Below, piece by piece: positions 35,296-44,065 of a stretch of DNA of 52,730 nucleotides. A model generated the notes under the pieces. The model was not told the origin of the DNA. It was given only the letters and a program-made list of their open reading frames with translations, and did no database searches. Position numbers and translations under genes: made by a program. Origin of the DNA: Lachnospiraceae bacterium A4 (lineage in GTDB: Bacteria > Bacillota > Clostridia > Lachnospirales > Lachnospiraceae); contig KE159549.1 of NCBI GenBank assembly GCA_000403215.2, positions 108,489-161,218 on the forward strand, read 5' to 3'. Position 1 is the first letter of the stretch; every line of letters starts with the position of its first letter.

Positions 35296-35727
35296 ATGAA
35301 GAACTGTATGCTTGAGAATTTAAAAAGTATCATGATACTGCTGCGCAGTGATATTCGAAATCGAAGGGGAAAAGAGCTCGTGCATCTGTGTCATCAGGCG
35401 TTTCAAAATCAGATGAGCAACGGCGAAATGTGTGAGAAAATGATTGAGATGATGCCAACGTGGCAAGGCTGGCTGAATTGCGGCGAAACGCCTGACTGGT
35501 TTGTGCAGGAAGATGTGGCTGCGTTTATCAATATGGCATTGGAGGTTATGGAGGAGACTTTGCACGCTGGCGAATTTGAGATGGCATACGATCTTGCAGA
35601 TCTGCTGCACGTTGTGCCGGATGTGATTGCGAAGAATGACAAAGCGTCGGTGAAAAGATACTGGAAAGTATTTGTGGTGAAATTTCATCAAAAATGGAAC
35701 TGCAATATATTTCATAAATTTTATTGA
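35296..35727 (+). CDS. Hypothetical helical protein, first gene of the exporter operon
   Basis: The 143-residue product is predicted almost all-helical: LENLKSIMILLRSDIRNRRG, LVHLCHQAFQNQMSNGEM, FVQEDVAAFINMALEVMEE and FEMAYDLADLLHVVPDV. There is no membrane segment and no recognised domain. I use ATG 35296 with GGAGGG 7 bases upstream; an upstream GTG at 35257 has none. It ends 13 bases before the ABC ATPase start, so it is almost certainly co-transcribed with the transporter. It may be a regulatory or accessory subunit; this is inference. Confidence 0.65.
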   Translation: MKNCMLENLKSIMILLRSDIRNRRGKELVHLCHQAFQNQMSNGEMCEKMIEMMPTWQGWLNCGETPDWFVQEDVAAFINMALEVMEETLHAGEFEMAYDLADLLHVVPDVIAKNDKASVKRYWKVFVVKFHQKWNCNIFHKFY

Positions 35728-35740
35728 GGAGGGATTGACG

Positions 35741-36733
35741 ATGAAGGTGATCGAGGCAGAGGACTTATCCAAAAATTTTCGGGTGAAGCGCAAGGAAAAG
35801 GGAATGCGCGGCAGTATCCGGTCCATTTTTCACCCACAGACAGAGGAAATCTGCGCGGTGGACAGTGTGTCTTTTGGCGTGGAGGAGGGGGAAATACTTG
35901 CATTTATCGGTCCAAACGGAGCTGGCAAGAGCACGACAATCAAAATGCTGACAGGTATTTTGTACCCGGACAGCGGGCATGTGGAGGTGCTTGGCATTGA
36001 TCCGGTGCGCAAAAGACGGCAGCTTGCGTATCAGATTGGGACGGTATTTGGCCAGAAAGAACAGCTCTGGACACATTTGACGCCGTATGACAACTTTCGT
36101 TTTTTCGGTGCGATTTATGATTTGGACAATGATGCGGCAGAGTCGCGCATTGCTGAGCTGGCAGAGATTTTTGAACTGGGTGCGTTTATCAATACACCAG
36201 TTCGGAACTTGTCGCTGGGGCAGCGTATCCGCTGTGAGATCGTGGCGTCACTCATTCACAGGCCCAAAGTTTTATTCTTAGATGAACCGACGATCGGATT
36301 AGACCCTGTTGTCAAGGAAAATATCCGTGTATTAATCAAGCAGATGAACAGGGAACTGCACACGACCATTTTCCTGACAAGCCACGATATCGGGGACATC
36401 GAGAAGCTCTGCAAGCGCATTGTCATCGTGAATGCCGGACAGATTGTGCTTGATGACTCGATGGAACACCTAAAATATCATTATCTCAACAAGAAAATCG
36501 TCGAGGTAAAGTTGCAGGAGGAGGCGCTCTGGCCGCCGATGGAGGGGATTACGATTCTAAAGAAAAAGGGCGGCAATATCAAGTTTGAGGTGGATACTGC
36601 AATTTTAAAAATTAATGATGTGCTGCGCGGCATCAACGCAGAACACATTCAGGATATCAACATTTCCAATATTCCGCTGGAAAACATTATTATGGAAATC
36701 TACAGGACAGAGGGGAGGGCGGATCGTTTATGA
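35741..36733 (+). CDS. ABC transporter ATP-binding protein
   Basis: The product of about 330 residues shows Walker A GPNGAGKST, Q-loop GTVFGQKEQLW, signature LSLGQRIRCE (GQR in place of GGQ), Walker B VLFLDEPTIGLD and the H-loop TSHDIGD. The last 80 residues form a C-terminal domain typical of NatA-like ATPases that pair with ABC-2 permeases. It energises the two downstream permeases. GGAGGG precedes ATG 35741. The stop overlaps the first permease start by 4 bases. Confidence 0.95.
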   Translation: MKVIEAEDLSKNFRVKRKEKGMRGSIRSIFHPQTEEICAVDSVSFGVEEGEILAFIGPNGAGKSTTIKMLTGILYPDSGHVEVLGIDPVRKRRQLAYQIGTVFGQKEQLWTHLTPYDNFRFFGAIYDLDNDAAESRIAELAEIFELGAFINTPVRNLSLGQRIRCEIVASLIHRPKVLFLDEPTIGLDPVVKENIRVLIKQMNRELHTTIFLTSHDIGDIEKLCKRIVIVNAGQIVLDDSMEHLKYHYLNKKIVEVKLQEEALWPPMEGITILKKKGGNIKFEVDTAILKINDVLRGINAEHIQDINISNIPLENIIMEIYRTEGRADRL

Positions 36734-37521
36734 GAAAGTATGTGGTCATTTACCGCGCTGTTTTTATTGAAAATTTGCAGTACACTGCCAATATTATGAT
36801 GGGATTTATCACTTACTTGATACTGAGCGTTGTGTTTCTCAATCTGTGGGGTTATATGTATGATGCGCCGGGGGAGTTGATTGCCGGATATACGAAGGAG
36901 CAAATGATCTGGTATGTGATGATCACGGAGATGATTTGGTTTGGCGCACGCTCGTCCACCGTCAGGGAACAGGTGGCGGCGGATATCCGCGGCGGGAATA
37001 TCGCTTATCTGATAAATAAGCCCTATTGTTATCCGTTCTATATTCTTGCAAAATATACGGGGGAGTGGAATATTCAGTTATCCATGTACGCGGGACTTAC
37101 CGCAGTGGTCGGCTGCATGATGGTGGGAGCGCTTCCAAACTTTCATTGGAGTACGCTTGCGGCGGTAGTGCCCTGCATTGTGCTGGGCATGACAATTCAT
37201 GCAGTGTTTAAAATATGCATCAGTATGCTTTCGTTTTGGATTGAGGACGCGAAGCCTTTTCAGTGGCTGTATGACAAGCTGATTCTGGTGGTGGGAACGA
37301 TTTTTCCCGTGGAAATCTTTCCGGCGGCCGTGCAGCCTGTGCTGAAGCTCACGCCGATCTATACGGTCTGCTATGGGCCGGCGAAGCTGATAGTGGATTT
37401 CAGTGTGGAAAAGTATCTGGAAATTCTGCTGGCGCAGGTGCTGTACTTGGCGTTTGGCAGTGTGATTTTGCTCTGGATTTATGAGAGAGGAGGGCGGAAG
37501 CTGTATGTTAATGGCGGTTAA
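36730..37521 (+). CDS. ABC-2 type permease (first subunit)
   Basis: The 263-residue product has six hydrophobic segments and the layout of ABC2_membrane_6-type permeases, with YVVIYRAVFIENLQYTANIM at the start. It contains ARSSTVREQVAADIRGGNIAYL, the coupling-helix region after the second segment, and a C-terminal IYERGGRKLYVNG. It should form a heterodimer with the next gene product. The ATGA overlap with the ATPase gene means coupled translation. The exported substrate is unknown. Confidence 0.9.
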   Translation: MRKYVVIYRAVFIENLQYTANIMMGFITYLILSVVFLNLWGYMYDAPGELIAGYTKEQMIWYVMITEMIWFGARSSTVREQVAADIRGGNIAYLINKPYCYPFYILAKYTGEWNIQLSMYAGLTAVVGCMMVGALPNFHWSTLAAVVPCIVLGMTIHAVFKICISMLSFWIEDAKPFQWLYDKLILVVGTIFPVEIFPAAVQPVLKLTPIYTVCYGPAKLIVDFSVEKYLEILLAQVLYLAFGSVILLWIYERGGRKLYVNGG

Positions 37522-38302
37522 GAATCAGATGCGGGTGTGCGCGCTCGCAGTCAAGTACAACATCATGCGGGAGATGCTCAACAAAGTGACTTTTTTGACG
37601 AATATTCTGTTTATGATGTTCAACAATGCGACTTTTATCGTGCAGTGGGTGATCTTGCTGCGGCTGAGGGAGGATGTCGGCGGCTATACGATGCGTGAGG
37701 TGATGCTCTTGTGGGGGCTTGCGGCGAGCAGCTTTGGGCTGTCACACTTATTGTTTTCAAGGGTGTTTTCTCTGCCGGAGCTGATTGTCAACGGCAAATT
37801 GGATGCCTATCTGGTGCAGCCCAAAAATGTTCTGCTCAGCGTGATGACCTCTGCGACTTCCGCGTCTGCCATCGGAGATTTTTTGTATGGGCTGGTGCTG
37901 ATCTGCATTTTCTGTTTCAGTGTGAGACGGCTGCTGTTGTTTTTGCTGTTCACTGTGACTGGGGCGTTGATTATGACAGATTTTGCGCTGCTGATGGGCA
38001 GTCTGACCTTCTGGTTTGTGCGGGCGGAGATGCTTGGCAGCAATATTGTGGCCAGCGCGATTACATTTGCGACTTACCCAGACGGTATTTTTCATGGCGT
38101 ATCGCGTTTTCTGCTCTATAACATCATACCAGTGGGCATGGCGATATATCATCCAGTACACATTATGATAGCGTTTGATGTGCGAAAGCTGCTTGCGGTG
38201 CTGGGGTATTTGGTGTTTTTGTCAGCGGCGGCGGTGTTTGTATTTTATCGCGGTCTGAGACGGTATTCCTCCAGCAGTTTGATGCAGTCTGGGCGGGTTT
38301 GA
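37505..38302 (+). CDS. ABC-2 type permease (second subunit)
   Basis: About 265 residues with six hydrophobic segments. FSRVFSLPELIVNGKLDAYLVQPKN is the equivalent coupling region, and YHPVHIMIAFDVRKLL comes near the C-terminus. I use ATG 37505, behind GGAGGGCGG and overlapping the previous gene by 17 bases; an ATG at 37481 has no ribosome site. Together with the ATPase and the first permease it makes a three-gene exporter. Confidence 0.9.
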   Translation: MLMAVKNQMRVCALAVKYNIMREMLNKVTFLTNILFMMFNNATFIVQWVILLRLREDVGGYTMREVMLLWGLAASSFGLSHLLFSRVFSLPELIVNGKLDAYLVQPKNVLLSVMTSATSASAIGDFLYGLVLICIFCFSVRRLLLFLLFTVTGALIMTDFALLMGSLTFWFVRAEMLGSNIVASAITFATYPDGIFHGVSRFLLYNIIPVGMAIYHPVHIMIAFDVRKLLAVLGYLVFLSAAAVFVFYRGLRRYSSSSLMQSGRV

Positions 38303-38305
38303 ATT

Positions 38306-39058
38306 CTAATTTTTTTCGATACGGGCGATTTGTCTTGCCCATGTTTTTTCAGTCTGTGTGATGAGAAAGTTGCGAAGCATATCCAGATTTTGATTGGAAT
38401 CCCATGCTTCCAGCGCTTCGAAGTAAGCCCTGCGGTCCTCCTCATGAATGATGATGGGCGGGTGATTGTGCAGAACGAGGAAATAGTTCATGGCAAGCCG
38501 CCCTGTGCGCCCATTCCAATCAGCAAATGGGTGAATATTTTCAAATTTGGCATGGAAGTAAGCCGCAGCAGTCAGTGCATTTTGTTCGGATACGTTTTGC
38601 AGCTCACAAAGCAGTTCGCAAAGTTCTTCCTGTACGTCCTCGGGTGCGGCGCCTACTTCGCTCTTTCCGGTTACAAAGTCGTGGCGTTTGTAAGTACCGG
38701 GACGTTCACCAAGCTGCCATCGGCGAGGATCGTAGGTGTTTTGGGTGAGTAACAGTTGCATTTTTTGGATAAGATTTTCGTCGAGTACATGTCTTTCTTG
38801 AAATGCTGTCAGAAAGTACTCATAGGCATCTCTGGAATTGCGGATTTCAAATAGAGTGCGCAGATCGCCTGTGTAGGAGGTCACGCCATCGTGCTCAAAA
38901 ATTTCCCTTGTATCGTGATAGGTAATCCGATCATTTTCTATTTTTCCAGAGTGGTACGCAAAGGAGATGCTCTGTCCATTGAGCGCTTCTGATAATTCGG
39001 CGTCAGAGGTGATATGTTTCTGTCGCCATAATGCGAGGGCTTTTTCGTAATCTGTCAT
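38306..39058 (-). CDS. Fic-domain protein with N-terminal inhibitory motif
   Basis: The 250-residue product carries the Fic core HPFADWNGRTGR at 176-187, which AMPylates or otherwise modifies a target from ATP. The position normally held by Gly (HPFxDGNGR) is Trp. Near the N-terminus SGKIEN (37-42) matches the [S/T]xxxE[G/N] inhibitory helix, so the protein can block its own active site. No toxin-antitoxin partner is adjacent. Start 39058 has GGAAG upstream. It faces the exporter operon with only 3 bases between the two stop codons. Confidence 0.9.
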   Translation of the reverse strand: MTDYEKALALWRQKHITSDAELSEALNGQSISFAYHSGKIENDRITYHDTREIFEHDGVTSYTGDLRTLFEIRNSRDAYEYFLTAFQERHVLDENLIQKMQLLLTQNTYDPRRWQLGERPGTYKRHDFVTGKSEVGAAPEDVQEELCELLCELQNVSEQNALTAAAYFHAKFENIHPFADWNGRTGRLAMNYFLVLHNHPPIIIHEEDRRAYFEALEAWDSNQNLDMLRNFLITQTEKTWARQIARIEKN

Positions 39059-39181
39059 GGTATCACTTCCTTCTATAATATGCTGCATTTAAAATTGTAT
39101 GGTATGTTTGACAAACATTTTTATGCACACGGAAAAACGGTGCAGCGAAAGCAGCCCGCGTCCGGGGCGAGGAGGGAGAAA

Positions 39182-39277
39182 ATGAATCTTCTCTACTCGA
39201 TTAAAGACAGTATAACACAGTGTGGTATAAAAGTCTATTTGGGGCTTTGGACTATTTGTCCAATGCAGAAAGGATAG
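39182..39277 (+). CDS. Possible small protein of 31 residues
   Basis: A short open frame starts at ATG 39182 with GAGGAGGG 5-6 bases upstream. It reads MNLLYSIKDSITQCGIKVYL, then GLWTICPMQKG. No relatives come to mind. The strong ribosome site is the only support. The rest of the 300-base gap around it, between the Fic gene and the next gene, shows nothing else. Confidence 0.3.
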   Translation: MNLLYSIKDSITQCGIKVYLGLWTICPMQKG

Positions 39278-39382
39278 ATGTGTGCTATAATCTTTTCATG
39301 AATCAATAGTGTGAGAAGTAATGTATGAAATCTGATTGCGGCAGTTGTTCTCAATGTGTTATAATATGTTTATACAGAAATC

Positions 39383-40195
39383 TTGCGAGAAACGAAGCAT
39401 TTTGTCCAAGGCTGTATTGCAATATGGAAAGGAAAAAATTTACCTCTTCGAATTGATTTGCTGATTATTCGAAAAAAGCCGGGAGAGGTTATCAAAAACG
39501 AAATAGGTACATTTTTCCTTGGACATAATATCATAGAGTATAAGTCGCCTGATGACAGTATGAATATTGATACTTTTTATAAAGTATTGTCCTATGCCTG
39601 CCTGTATAAAGCAGATACGGATACAGTAGACGAAATTCTGGATACAGATATCACCGTTTCGTTGATTCGTGAGCGTAAGCCTGTGAAACTTTTGCGGCAG
39701 TTGGAAAAGAAATATCAGGTAAAACAGGCGGGGAAAGGAATTTATCGTATTGATGGAATGTTGTTTCCGATGCAGGTCATTGTGACAAGGGAACTTGAAA
39801 CAGACCGCCATATTTGGCTGAAATCATTAACGCGGAATATAGACATCGTTCAGGCGGAAGAACTACTGGACAGTTTTGACCGGCTTGAAGCGGAGGAAAC
39901 GCGTGCGAAGGCAGCCGTAGTAGTGAATCTAGTGTCGGATCTTAACAGTGGAGTCTTTGAACAAATCGTCAATGGAGGTGGTCGAATGAGTGAGGCGTTG
40001 AAGAGAATGATATTGCCAGAGCTGGGGGAACTGAAAGAACTGCTTGCAGATAAGATTGCTGAGCTCGCAGATAAGGACGCTGAGCTTGCGGATAAAAATG
40101 CTGAGCTTGCGGATAAAGATGCCAAACTAGCAGATAAAGATGCTGAGCTCGCAGCTTTGAAATGTATATTGGCTGAAAAGGAGGGGCAGCGCTAA
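39383..40195 (+). CDS. PD-(D/E)XK/Rpn-like protein with heptad-repeat tail
   Basis: Residues about 20-150 match a nuclease-fold family common in Lachnospiraceae: LRIDLLIIRKK, then HNIIEYKSPDDSMNIDTFYKVLSYACLYK and VIVTRELE. The IDLLII and IEYKSP strands carry the D...ExK acidic pattern. The C-terminus is an almost perfect 7-residue repeat (LADKDAE) of five units, then ELAALK, predicted to be a coiled coil. The TTG start at 39383 is weak and residues before HFVQG look unlike the family, so the 5' end may be damaged. Confidence 0.7.
   Translation: MRETKHFVQGCIAIWKGKNLPLRIDLLIIRKKPGEVIKNEIGTFFLGHNIIEYKSPDDSMNIDTFYKVLSYACLYKADTDTVDEILDTDITVSLIRERKPVKLLRQLEKKYQVKQAGKGIYRIDGMLFPMQVIVTRELETDRHIWLKSLTRNIDIVQAEELLDSFDRLEAEETRAKAAVVVNLVSDLNSGVFEQIVNGGGRMSEALKRMILPELGELKELLADKIAELADKDAELADKNAELADKDAKLADKDAELAALKCILAEKEGQR
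40043..40147 (+). repeat. Five 21-bp tandem repeats inside a coding region
   Basis: Units start at 40043, 40064, 40085, 40106 and 40127, each encoding LADKxAE or a close variant (LADKDAK once). Units differ at several third-codon positions, so the array is not brand new. In-frame copy change would lengthen or shorten the coiled coil without breaking the gene. Confidence 0.85.
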
Positions 40196-40310
40196 AAACA
40201 CTAACACAGCAGCTTTGGGATAAAATGAAGAAAAAACAGACCAATCCATACAGCGTGGTGCCTGAGATACAGGAGGCATGGGCATGCGGATTCAGATGCA
40301 TTTGGAGATC

Positions 40311-40340
40311 AAGGACAGAGGCAGTACCCTCTGTCTTTCT
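40311..40340 (+). terminator. Terminator after the heptad-repeat protein gene
   Basis: GACAGAGG (40314-40321) and CCTCTGTC (40328-40335) form a perfect 8-bp stem with A/T extension and TTTCTT behind. It reads on the plus strand but lies against the end of the minus-strand lipoprotein gene, so it may serve both. Confidence 0.6.
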
Positions 40341-40348
40341 TGTGCCGG

Positions 40349-40816
40349 CTATATTTTCGTCAAAATTAATTGTACATGATACTCATTTTCTTCACCGTTT
40401 AGATTTTTGGTCTTTAATTCAAAGAAAAGGTTATTTTGCAATTCGTCAAGGTCTGCTTCTTCAATCAGATCGCCAGACACTTTCCCGATTTCATCAGAAA
40501 TATTGATCGTTGCTCCTGTTAGATCTTCTACGCGATTGCACAGCAAAATTCTGTCTTTATCATCGGACTGTAGATACACCGATGTAGAATACGAAACAAT
40601 ATCTTCGAACTTTCCTTGCGTTTCTTCAAGATTACCACCATAGAATATGTCTTTTGTATCGCTCAAAACAATGACGCCGTTGGAAATTGTAAAGAACTCA
40701 TTTTCCCCGCGAAAAGAATATACATGAGATTGTTCCGCTGCTGGCGCTATGCCACAACCTGAAAACAGGCAGGAATAAACCAGCATTATAGCGATCGTTT
40801 TTGGTATTGTTTTCAT
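40349..40816 (-). CDS. Small lipoprotein of unknown function
   Basis: The 155-residue product has a lipoprotein signal: positively charged start, hydrophobic stretch and a lipobox at LFSGC near residue 21. The mature part is acidic, with a beta-rich core (FFTISNGVIVLSDTKDIFYG) and no recognisable domain. Its start overlaps the nucleotidyltransferase stop as ATGA, so the two are coupled although one is exported and the other cytoplasmic. Confidence 0.75.
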   Translation of the reverse strand: MKTIPKTIAIMLVYSCLFSGCGIAPAAEQSHVYSFRGENEFFTISNGVIVLSDTKDIFYGGNLEETQGKFEDIVSYSTSVYLQSDDKDRILLCNRVEDLTGATINISDEIGKVSGDLIEEADLDELQNNLFFELKTKNLNGEENEYHVQLILTKI

Positions 40817-41700
40817 TTTTTTATCTCCAAATAAATATCTTTCGCATCCTTTGGCAAGTTCCGCACATGTTCAAGAAATCTCCGCGCTGCCTTTCCTTCC
40901 GCGGCATGATAGGCATATCCTAGTCTGTTTCCTACATAAACTGCTGTCTGCTCAAACAAATCGCACATATGCAGCACCGCCGCCCACGCTTCTGCAACAT
41001 TTCCACCAAAGTAAGTATTCAGGTATGCTTGATACTCGTCTGCTTCAAGCCACTTGTATAAGTACTTTGCAGACTTTCCGACACTGATCTGAAAATTCGT
41101 CAAAAGACCTGCTTTCCAAGAGAGCATTTTTTCTAACTGTTTGCGAACGACAAAGTTGGTCATGTCCTGCACGTAGGGCATCTCTTCCCGCCACAAGCCC
41201 TTAGCGAGATTGTTGCTGCACCACCAGAACTCATTGGCACATGCCAGAAACTGTGCTTCGGTGGGCTTTTTGACATGATAATCTGCATCTGTCGCTTCTG
41301 GCACGGGTGGAAGAATATTTTCCTGATCTACAAGAATCCGACAAAGTTTATCATCATGAATATGTTCTCTGGCAAACTGAATTGTCTGTACGGTAAGGTC
41401 AATCCGCACACCATCTTCGAACTGCATCAGCCAGCCGTAATGATTTTCCTTGTCATTTGGATATTCTGGGTTTTCGTCGGGATACTGCATATACAGGATT
41501 TTGCCAAACTTGTGAATCCAGTCCTTGTCCTCAATAAAGGACTGGGTGTCCCGCACCACATACACAATGTCGTAGTCCTGAAAAATATCTTTAGGAACGT
41601 TCGGATTTGTCCGTGAACCATTCATATAGACTGCGCGTATTCGATCGTCTGCCCTTGCGATCTCCATAAACAACGCATACATTTGCTCTTCATTCCGCAT
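40813..41700 (-). CDS. ANT(6)/AadE-like nucleotidyltransferase
   Basis: The 295-residue product matches aminoglycoside 6-adenylyltransferases: AVYMNGSRTNP, then DIFQDYDIVYVV with catalytic acids D42 and D44, HYGWLMQFEDGVRIDLTV and NEFWWCSNNLAKGLWREE. It would transfer AMP from ATP to streptomycin-like aminoglycosides, but chromosomal homologues are numerous and resistance is not assured. GGGAGG precedes ATG 41700. Nothing around it suggests a resistance island. Confidence 0.87.
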   Translation of the reverse strand: MRNEEQMYALFMEIARADDRIRAVYMNGSRTNPNVPKDIFQDYDIVYVVRDTQSFIEDKDWIHKFGKILYMQYPDENPEYPNDKENHYGWLMQFEDGVRIDLTVQTIQFAREHIHDDKLCRILVDQENILPPVPEATDADYHVKKPTEAQFLACANEFWWCSNNLAKGLWREEMPYVQDMTNFVVRKQLEKMLSWKAGLLTNFQISVGKSAKYLYKWLEADEYQAYLNTYFGGNVAEAWAAVLHMCDLFEQTAVYVGNRLGYAYHAAEGKAARRFLEHVRNLPKDAKDIYLEIKK

Positions 41701-41956
41701 AAGAAGCCTCCCAATTTAGGAATAAATTATTTATGACATTATTTTACTATAAGTGCGTGCGCAATGCCACTAAATTTTCGTAAATTGTAAAAATTTTCCT
41801 TGAGATGCGGCACTTTTTATGATTCTTTCGGCAGTGCTGTGCGGGTAACAAAATTTTAAGGAACTTCAAAGGAATTTAATGAAAGAAACATAGCGCTGGC
41901 TGGGGAATTATGGTAGGATAATTTGACAGAGCTTACATTGAAAGGAGATAGTAGCA

Positions 41957-42730
41957 ATGTTCAAATTTTTGATATGTTTTATCGCGGGGATTGGCGCGGG
42001 GCTGGGAACTGGATTTGCGGGCATGAGTGCAGCGGCGGTGATCAGTCCGATGCTCATTACATTTCTGGGAATGCCGGCATATGAGGCAGTTGGCATAGCG
42101 CTGGCAAGTGATGTGCTGGCGAGCGCAGTGAGTGCGTACACGTATGGAAAAAATAAAAATCTTGATATCCGAAACGGCATGGTCATGATGATCACGGTGT
42201 TGGCATTTACGCTTTTTGGGAGTTGGATTGCAAGCAGGGTGCCCAACACGACGATGGGAAGCTTCTCGGTGTTTATGACGTTGTTATTGGGAATAAAGTT
42301 TATCGTGAAACCTGTCATGACAACGAAGGAAGCGATGGCGGCAGTCAGCACAAAGAAGCGGGTCATTCAGTCTGTTATCAGTGGAATGATCGTTGGGTTT
42401 ATCTGCGGTTTTATCGGTGCAGGCGGCGGAATGATGATGCTGTTGATCCTGACAAGTGTCTTAGGCTATGAGCTGAAAACAGCCGTTGGGACAAGTGTGT
42501 TTATCATGACCTTTACGGCGCTGACGGGTGCAGGCAGTCACTTTGCAATCGGCGGGCTGCCAGATCTGTGGTGTCTGGTGTTCTGCGTCGCATCGACTTT
42601 GCTGTGGGCGCGCATCGCAGCGAAGTTTGCAAACAAGGCGAGTGCTGTGACATTGAACCGGGCGACAGGCGTGGTGCTCGCCGTCCTCGGCGCGGCGATT
42701 CTTGCGGTGAATATCATGACAAAGAAATAA
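41957..42730 (+). CDS. TauE/SafE family membrane exporter
   Basis: The 257-residue membrane protein has about eight hydrophobic segments with an internal duplication: AGIGAGLGTGFAGMSAAAV in the first half and GFICGFIGAGGGMMMLLIL in the second, both glycine-rich. It belongs to the sulfite/organosulfonate exporter family, whose substrates are often sulfur-containing anions. GAAAGGAG lies before the ATG, and a strong terminator follows. It stands alone between divergent and convergent neighbours. Confidence 0.9.
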   Translation: MFKFLICFIAGIGAGLGTGFAGMSAAAVISPMLITFLGMPAYEAVGIALASDVLASAVSAYTYGKNKNLDIRNGMVMMITVLAFTLFGSWIASRVPNTTMGSFSVFMTLLLGIKFIVKPVMTTKEAMAAVSTKKRVIQSVISGMIVGFICGFIGAGGGMMMLLILTSVLGYELKTAVGTSVFIMTFTALTGAGSHFAIGGLPDLWCLVFCVASTLLWARIAAKFANKASAVTLNRATGVVLAVLGAAILAVNIMTKK

Positions 42731-42735
42731 TTAGG

Positions 42736-42780
42736 GCGTCTAAGCGGTGTACAAAAAACACTGCTTAGACGCTTTTCTTT
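42736..42780 (+). terminator. Rho-independent terminator
   Basis: GCGTCTAAGC (42736-42745) and GCTTAGACGC (42763-42772) form a perfect 10-bp stem followed by TTTTCTTT. It ends the exporter transcript and borders the convergent AraC gene. Confidence 0.88.
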
Positions 42781-42787
42781 GTGCTTG

Positions 42788-43882
42788 TCAGGTGTGCATT
42801 CGCCGGTACTCCTTGGGGGTGACACCATATTTTTCTTTGAAGAGGGCATAGAAGTGCGTGCGGTTTGTGAAGCGCAGCTTTGCGGCGATGGCGCTGATGG
42901 ACTGGCTCGTTTCTGTCAGGTACTGCGCCGCTTTTTTCATGCAGAAGGTCAGGCCATAATCATACAGACACATGCCAGTAAATTTGTTGACAATGCGGTT
43001 GAGGTAGTCGCCGCTGTAATGAAGCAGTTGTTCAAGCTCGCTGCGTGTCATGCGCCCGTCACTCTCCTCAAAGAGCCGTGTGATGCGTGAGAAGAGCAGG
43101 AAATCGCTGTTTGTGTCAAGACGCAGCGTCGTACAGTGATAGTCGCTTGGCGCTGACAGATAGGACAAAAGACTGCACAACTGCCCGCAGAGCTGATAAG
43201 AGGCGCCAAAAGATGAAAATAAAAGAGTCTGCATCATAGCTTCTGCGATGGCATGAAGGCGCGCTGCGGGCACGCGGTTCTGATAGGCTGGAATAAAATC
43301 CAGATAAGCCCGCTCGCCGGGGTGCGTGAGATCGGCGGTAATAAAATCATAAAGAATCGTGTCGTAGATTTTTTTCTCGCTCGAAAACAGGGCGTTTTGT
43401 GCAGCGTCAAACAAAGTTGTAATAAAATCGGGAGATATGCCGATAAATAAGACACTGCACTGTGACGTATAGCGCTCCATGTGGCGCAGATTTCGGTTGA
43501 TGAGGCAGCATGAGCCGGCAGGATACAGATAGTCCCTGCCCTCTATTTTCTGCGTGATGGTTCCGCGAAGGACGATGACCAATTCAAAAAAATCATGCAA
43601 ATGCGGGGCGTTTTCTGTATAGGAATAATTTTTAACCGAGAGCGCTTCCTGATACAGTACAGCCTTCTCAAAAGACACAGTCACGATATTGACATAATCC
43701 TCTGGTTTGCCGCCGTCACAGTATTCTAATGTGAGTTGAAAGGGTACATTCATGTGATAGAAACGGCTGAAATCACTCTCGCCGTTGCGGACGTTGATGG
43801 AGGAAGCGCCGCTGTCAAGCACCTTCTGCATATCAGAGGCGTTTGACACAAATGTTGTCTCTCGTTTCTTCTTTTCTTCCAT
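42788..43882 (-). CDS. AraC-family transcriptional regulator
   Basis: The product of 364 residues ends in two helix-turn-helix units: LEQLLHYSGDYLNRIVNKFTG, and SISAIAAKLRFTNRTHFYALF followed by YGVTPKEYRRMH. The middle has an AraC-type cupin: HLHDFFELVIVLRG and YLYPAGSCCLINRN. I use the start at 43882 with GGAGG 11 bases upstream. It faces the GH53-derived lipoprotein across 183 bases and probably activates it in response to a galactan-derived sugar; that inducer is inference. Confidence 0.9.
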   Translation of the reverse strand: MEEKKKRETTFVSNASDMQKVLDSGASSINVRNGESDFSRFYHMNVPFQLTLEYCDGGKPEDYVNIVTVSFEKAVLYQEALSVKNYSYTENAPHLHDFFELVIVLRGTITQKIEGRDYLYPAGSCCLINRNLRHMERYTSQCSVLFIGISPDFITTLFDAAQNALFSSEKKIYDTILYDFITADLTHPGERAYLDFIPAYQNRVPAARLHAIAEAMMQTLLFSSFGASYQLCGQLCSLLSYLSAPSDYHCTTLRLDTNSDFLLFSRITRLFEESDGRMTRSELEQLLHYSGDYLNRIVNKFTGMCLYDYGLTFCMKKAAQYLTETSQSISAIAAKLRFTNRTHFYALFKEKYGVTPKEYRRMHT

Positions 43883-44065
43883 AATCGAACAAGCCTCCAT
43901 ACAGAAAATATCAATCCCGAATATGATACAGTTTGGGCTGGTTGAAACCGCTTTGTGATATTGCTGGACAAGAAGCAATCCAGTACAATACATATTATAG
44001 AAAACTTTGACTTGCTTGTAAAGGAAATAAAGCGGTATTAAAATAAGAAAGGCAGGAATCAGATC

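Noticed and set aside
37711-38161. Overlapping open frames inside the second ABC permease gene
   Set aside because: They are rich in Gln, His, Cys and Arg in patterns typical of frame-shadow translation, while the permease frame is continuous and conserved in layout.
40043-40147. Tandem repeats as a possible CRISPR-like array
   Set aside because: Units are 21 bases, directly adjacent without spacers, and encode heptads in frame with the surrounding gene.
40813-41700. ANT(6)-like gene as a marker of an acquired resistance island
   Set aside because: No transposase, integrase or second resistance gene is near it; base use matches the surroundings.
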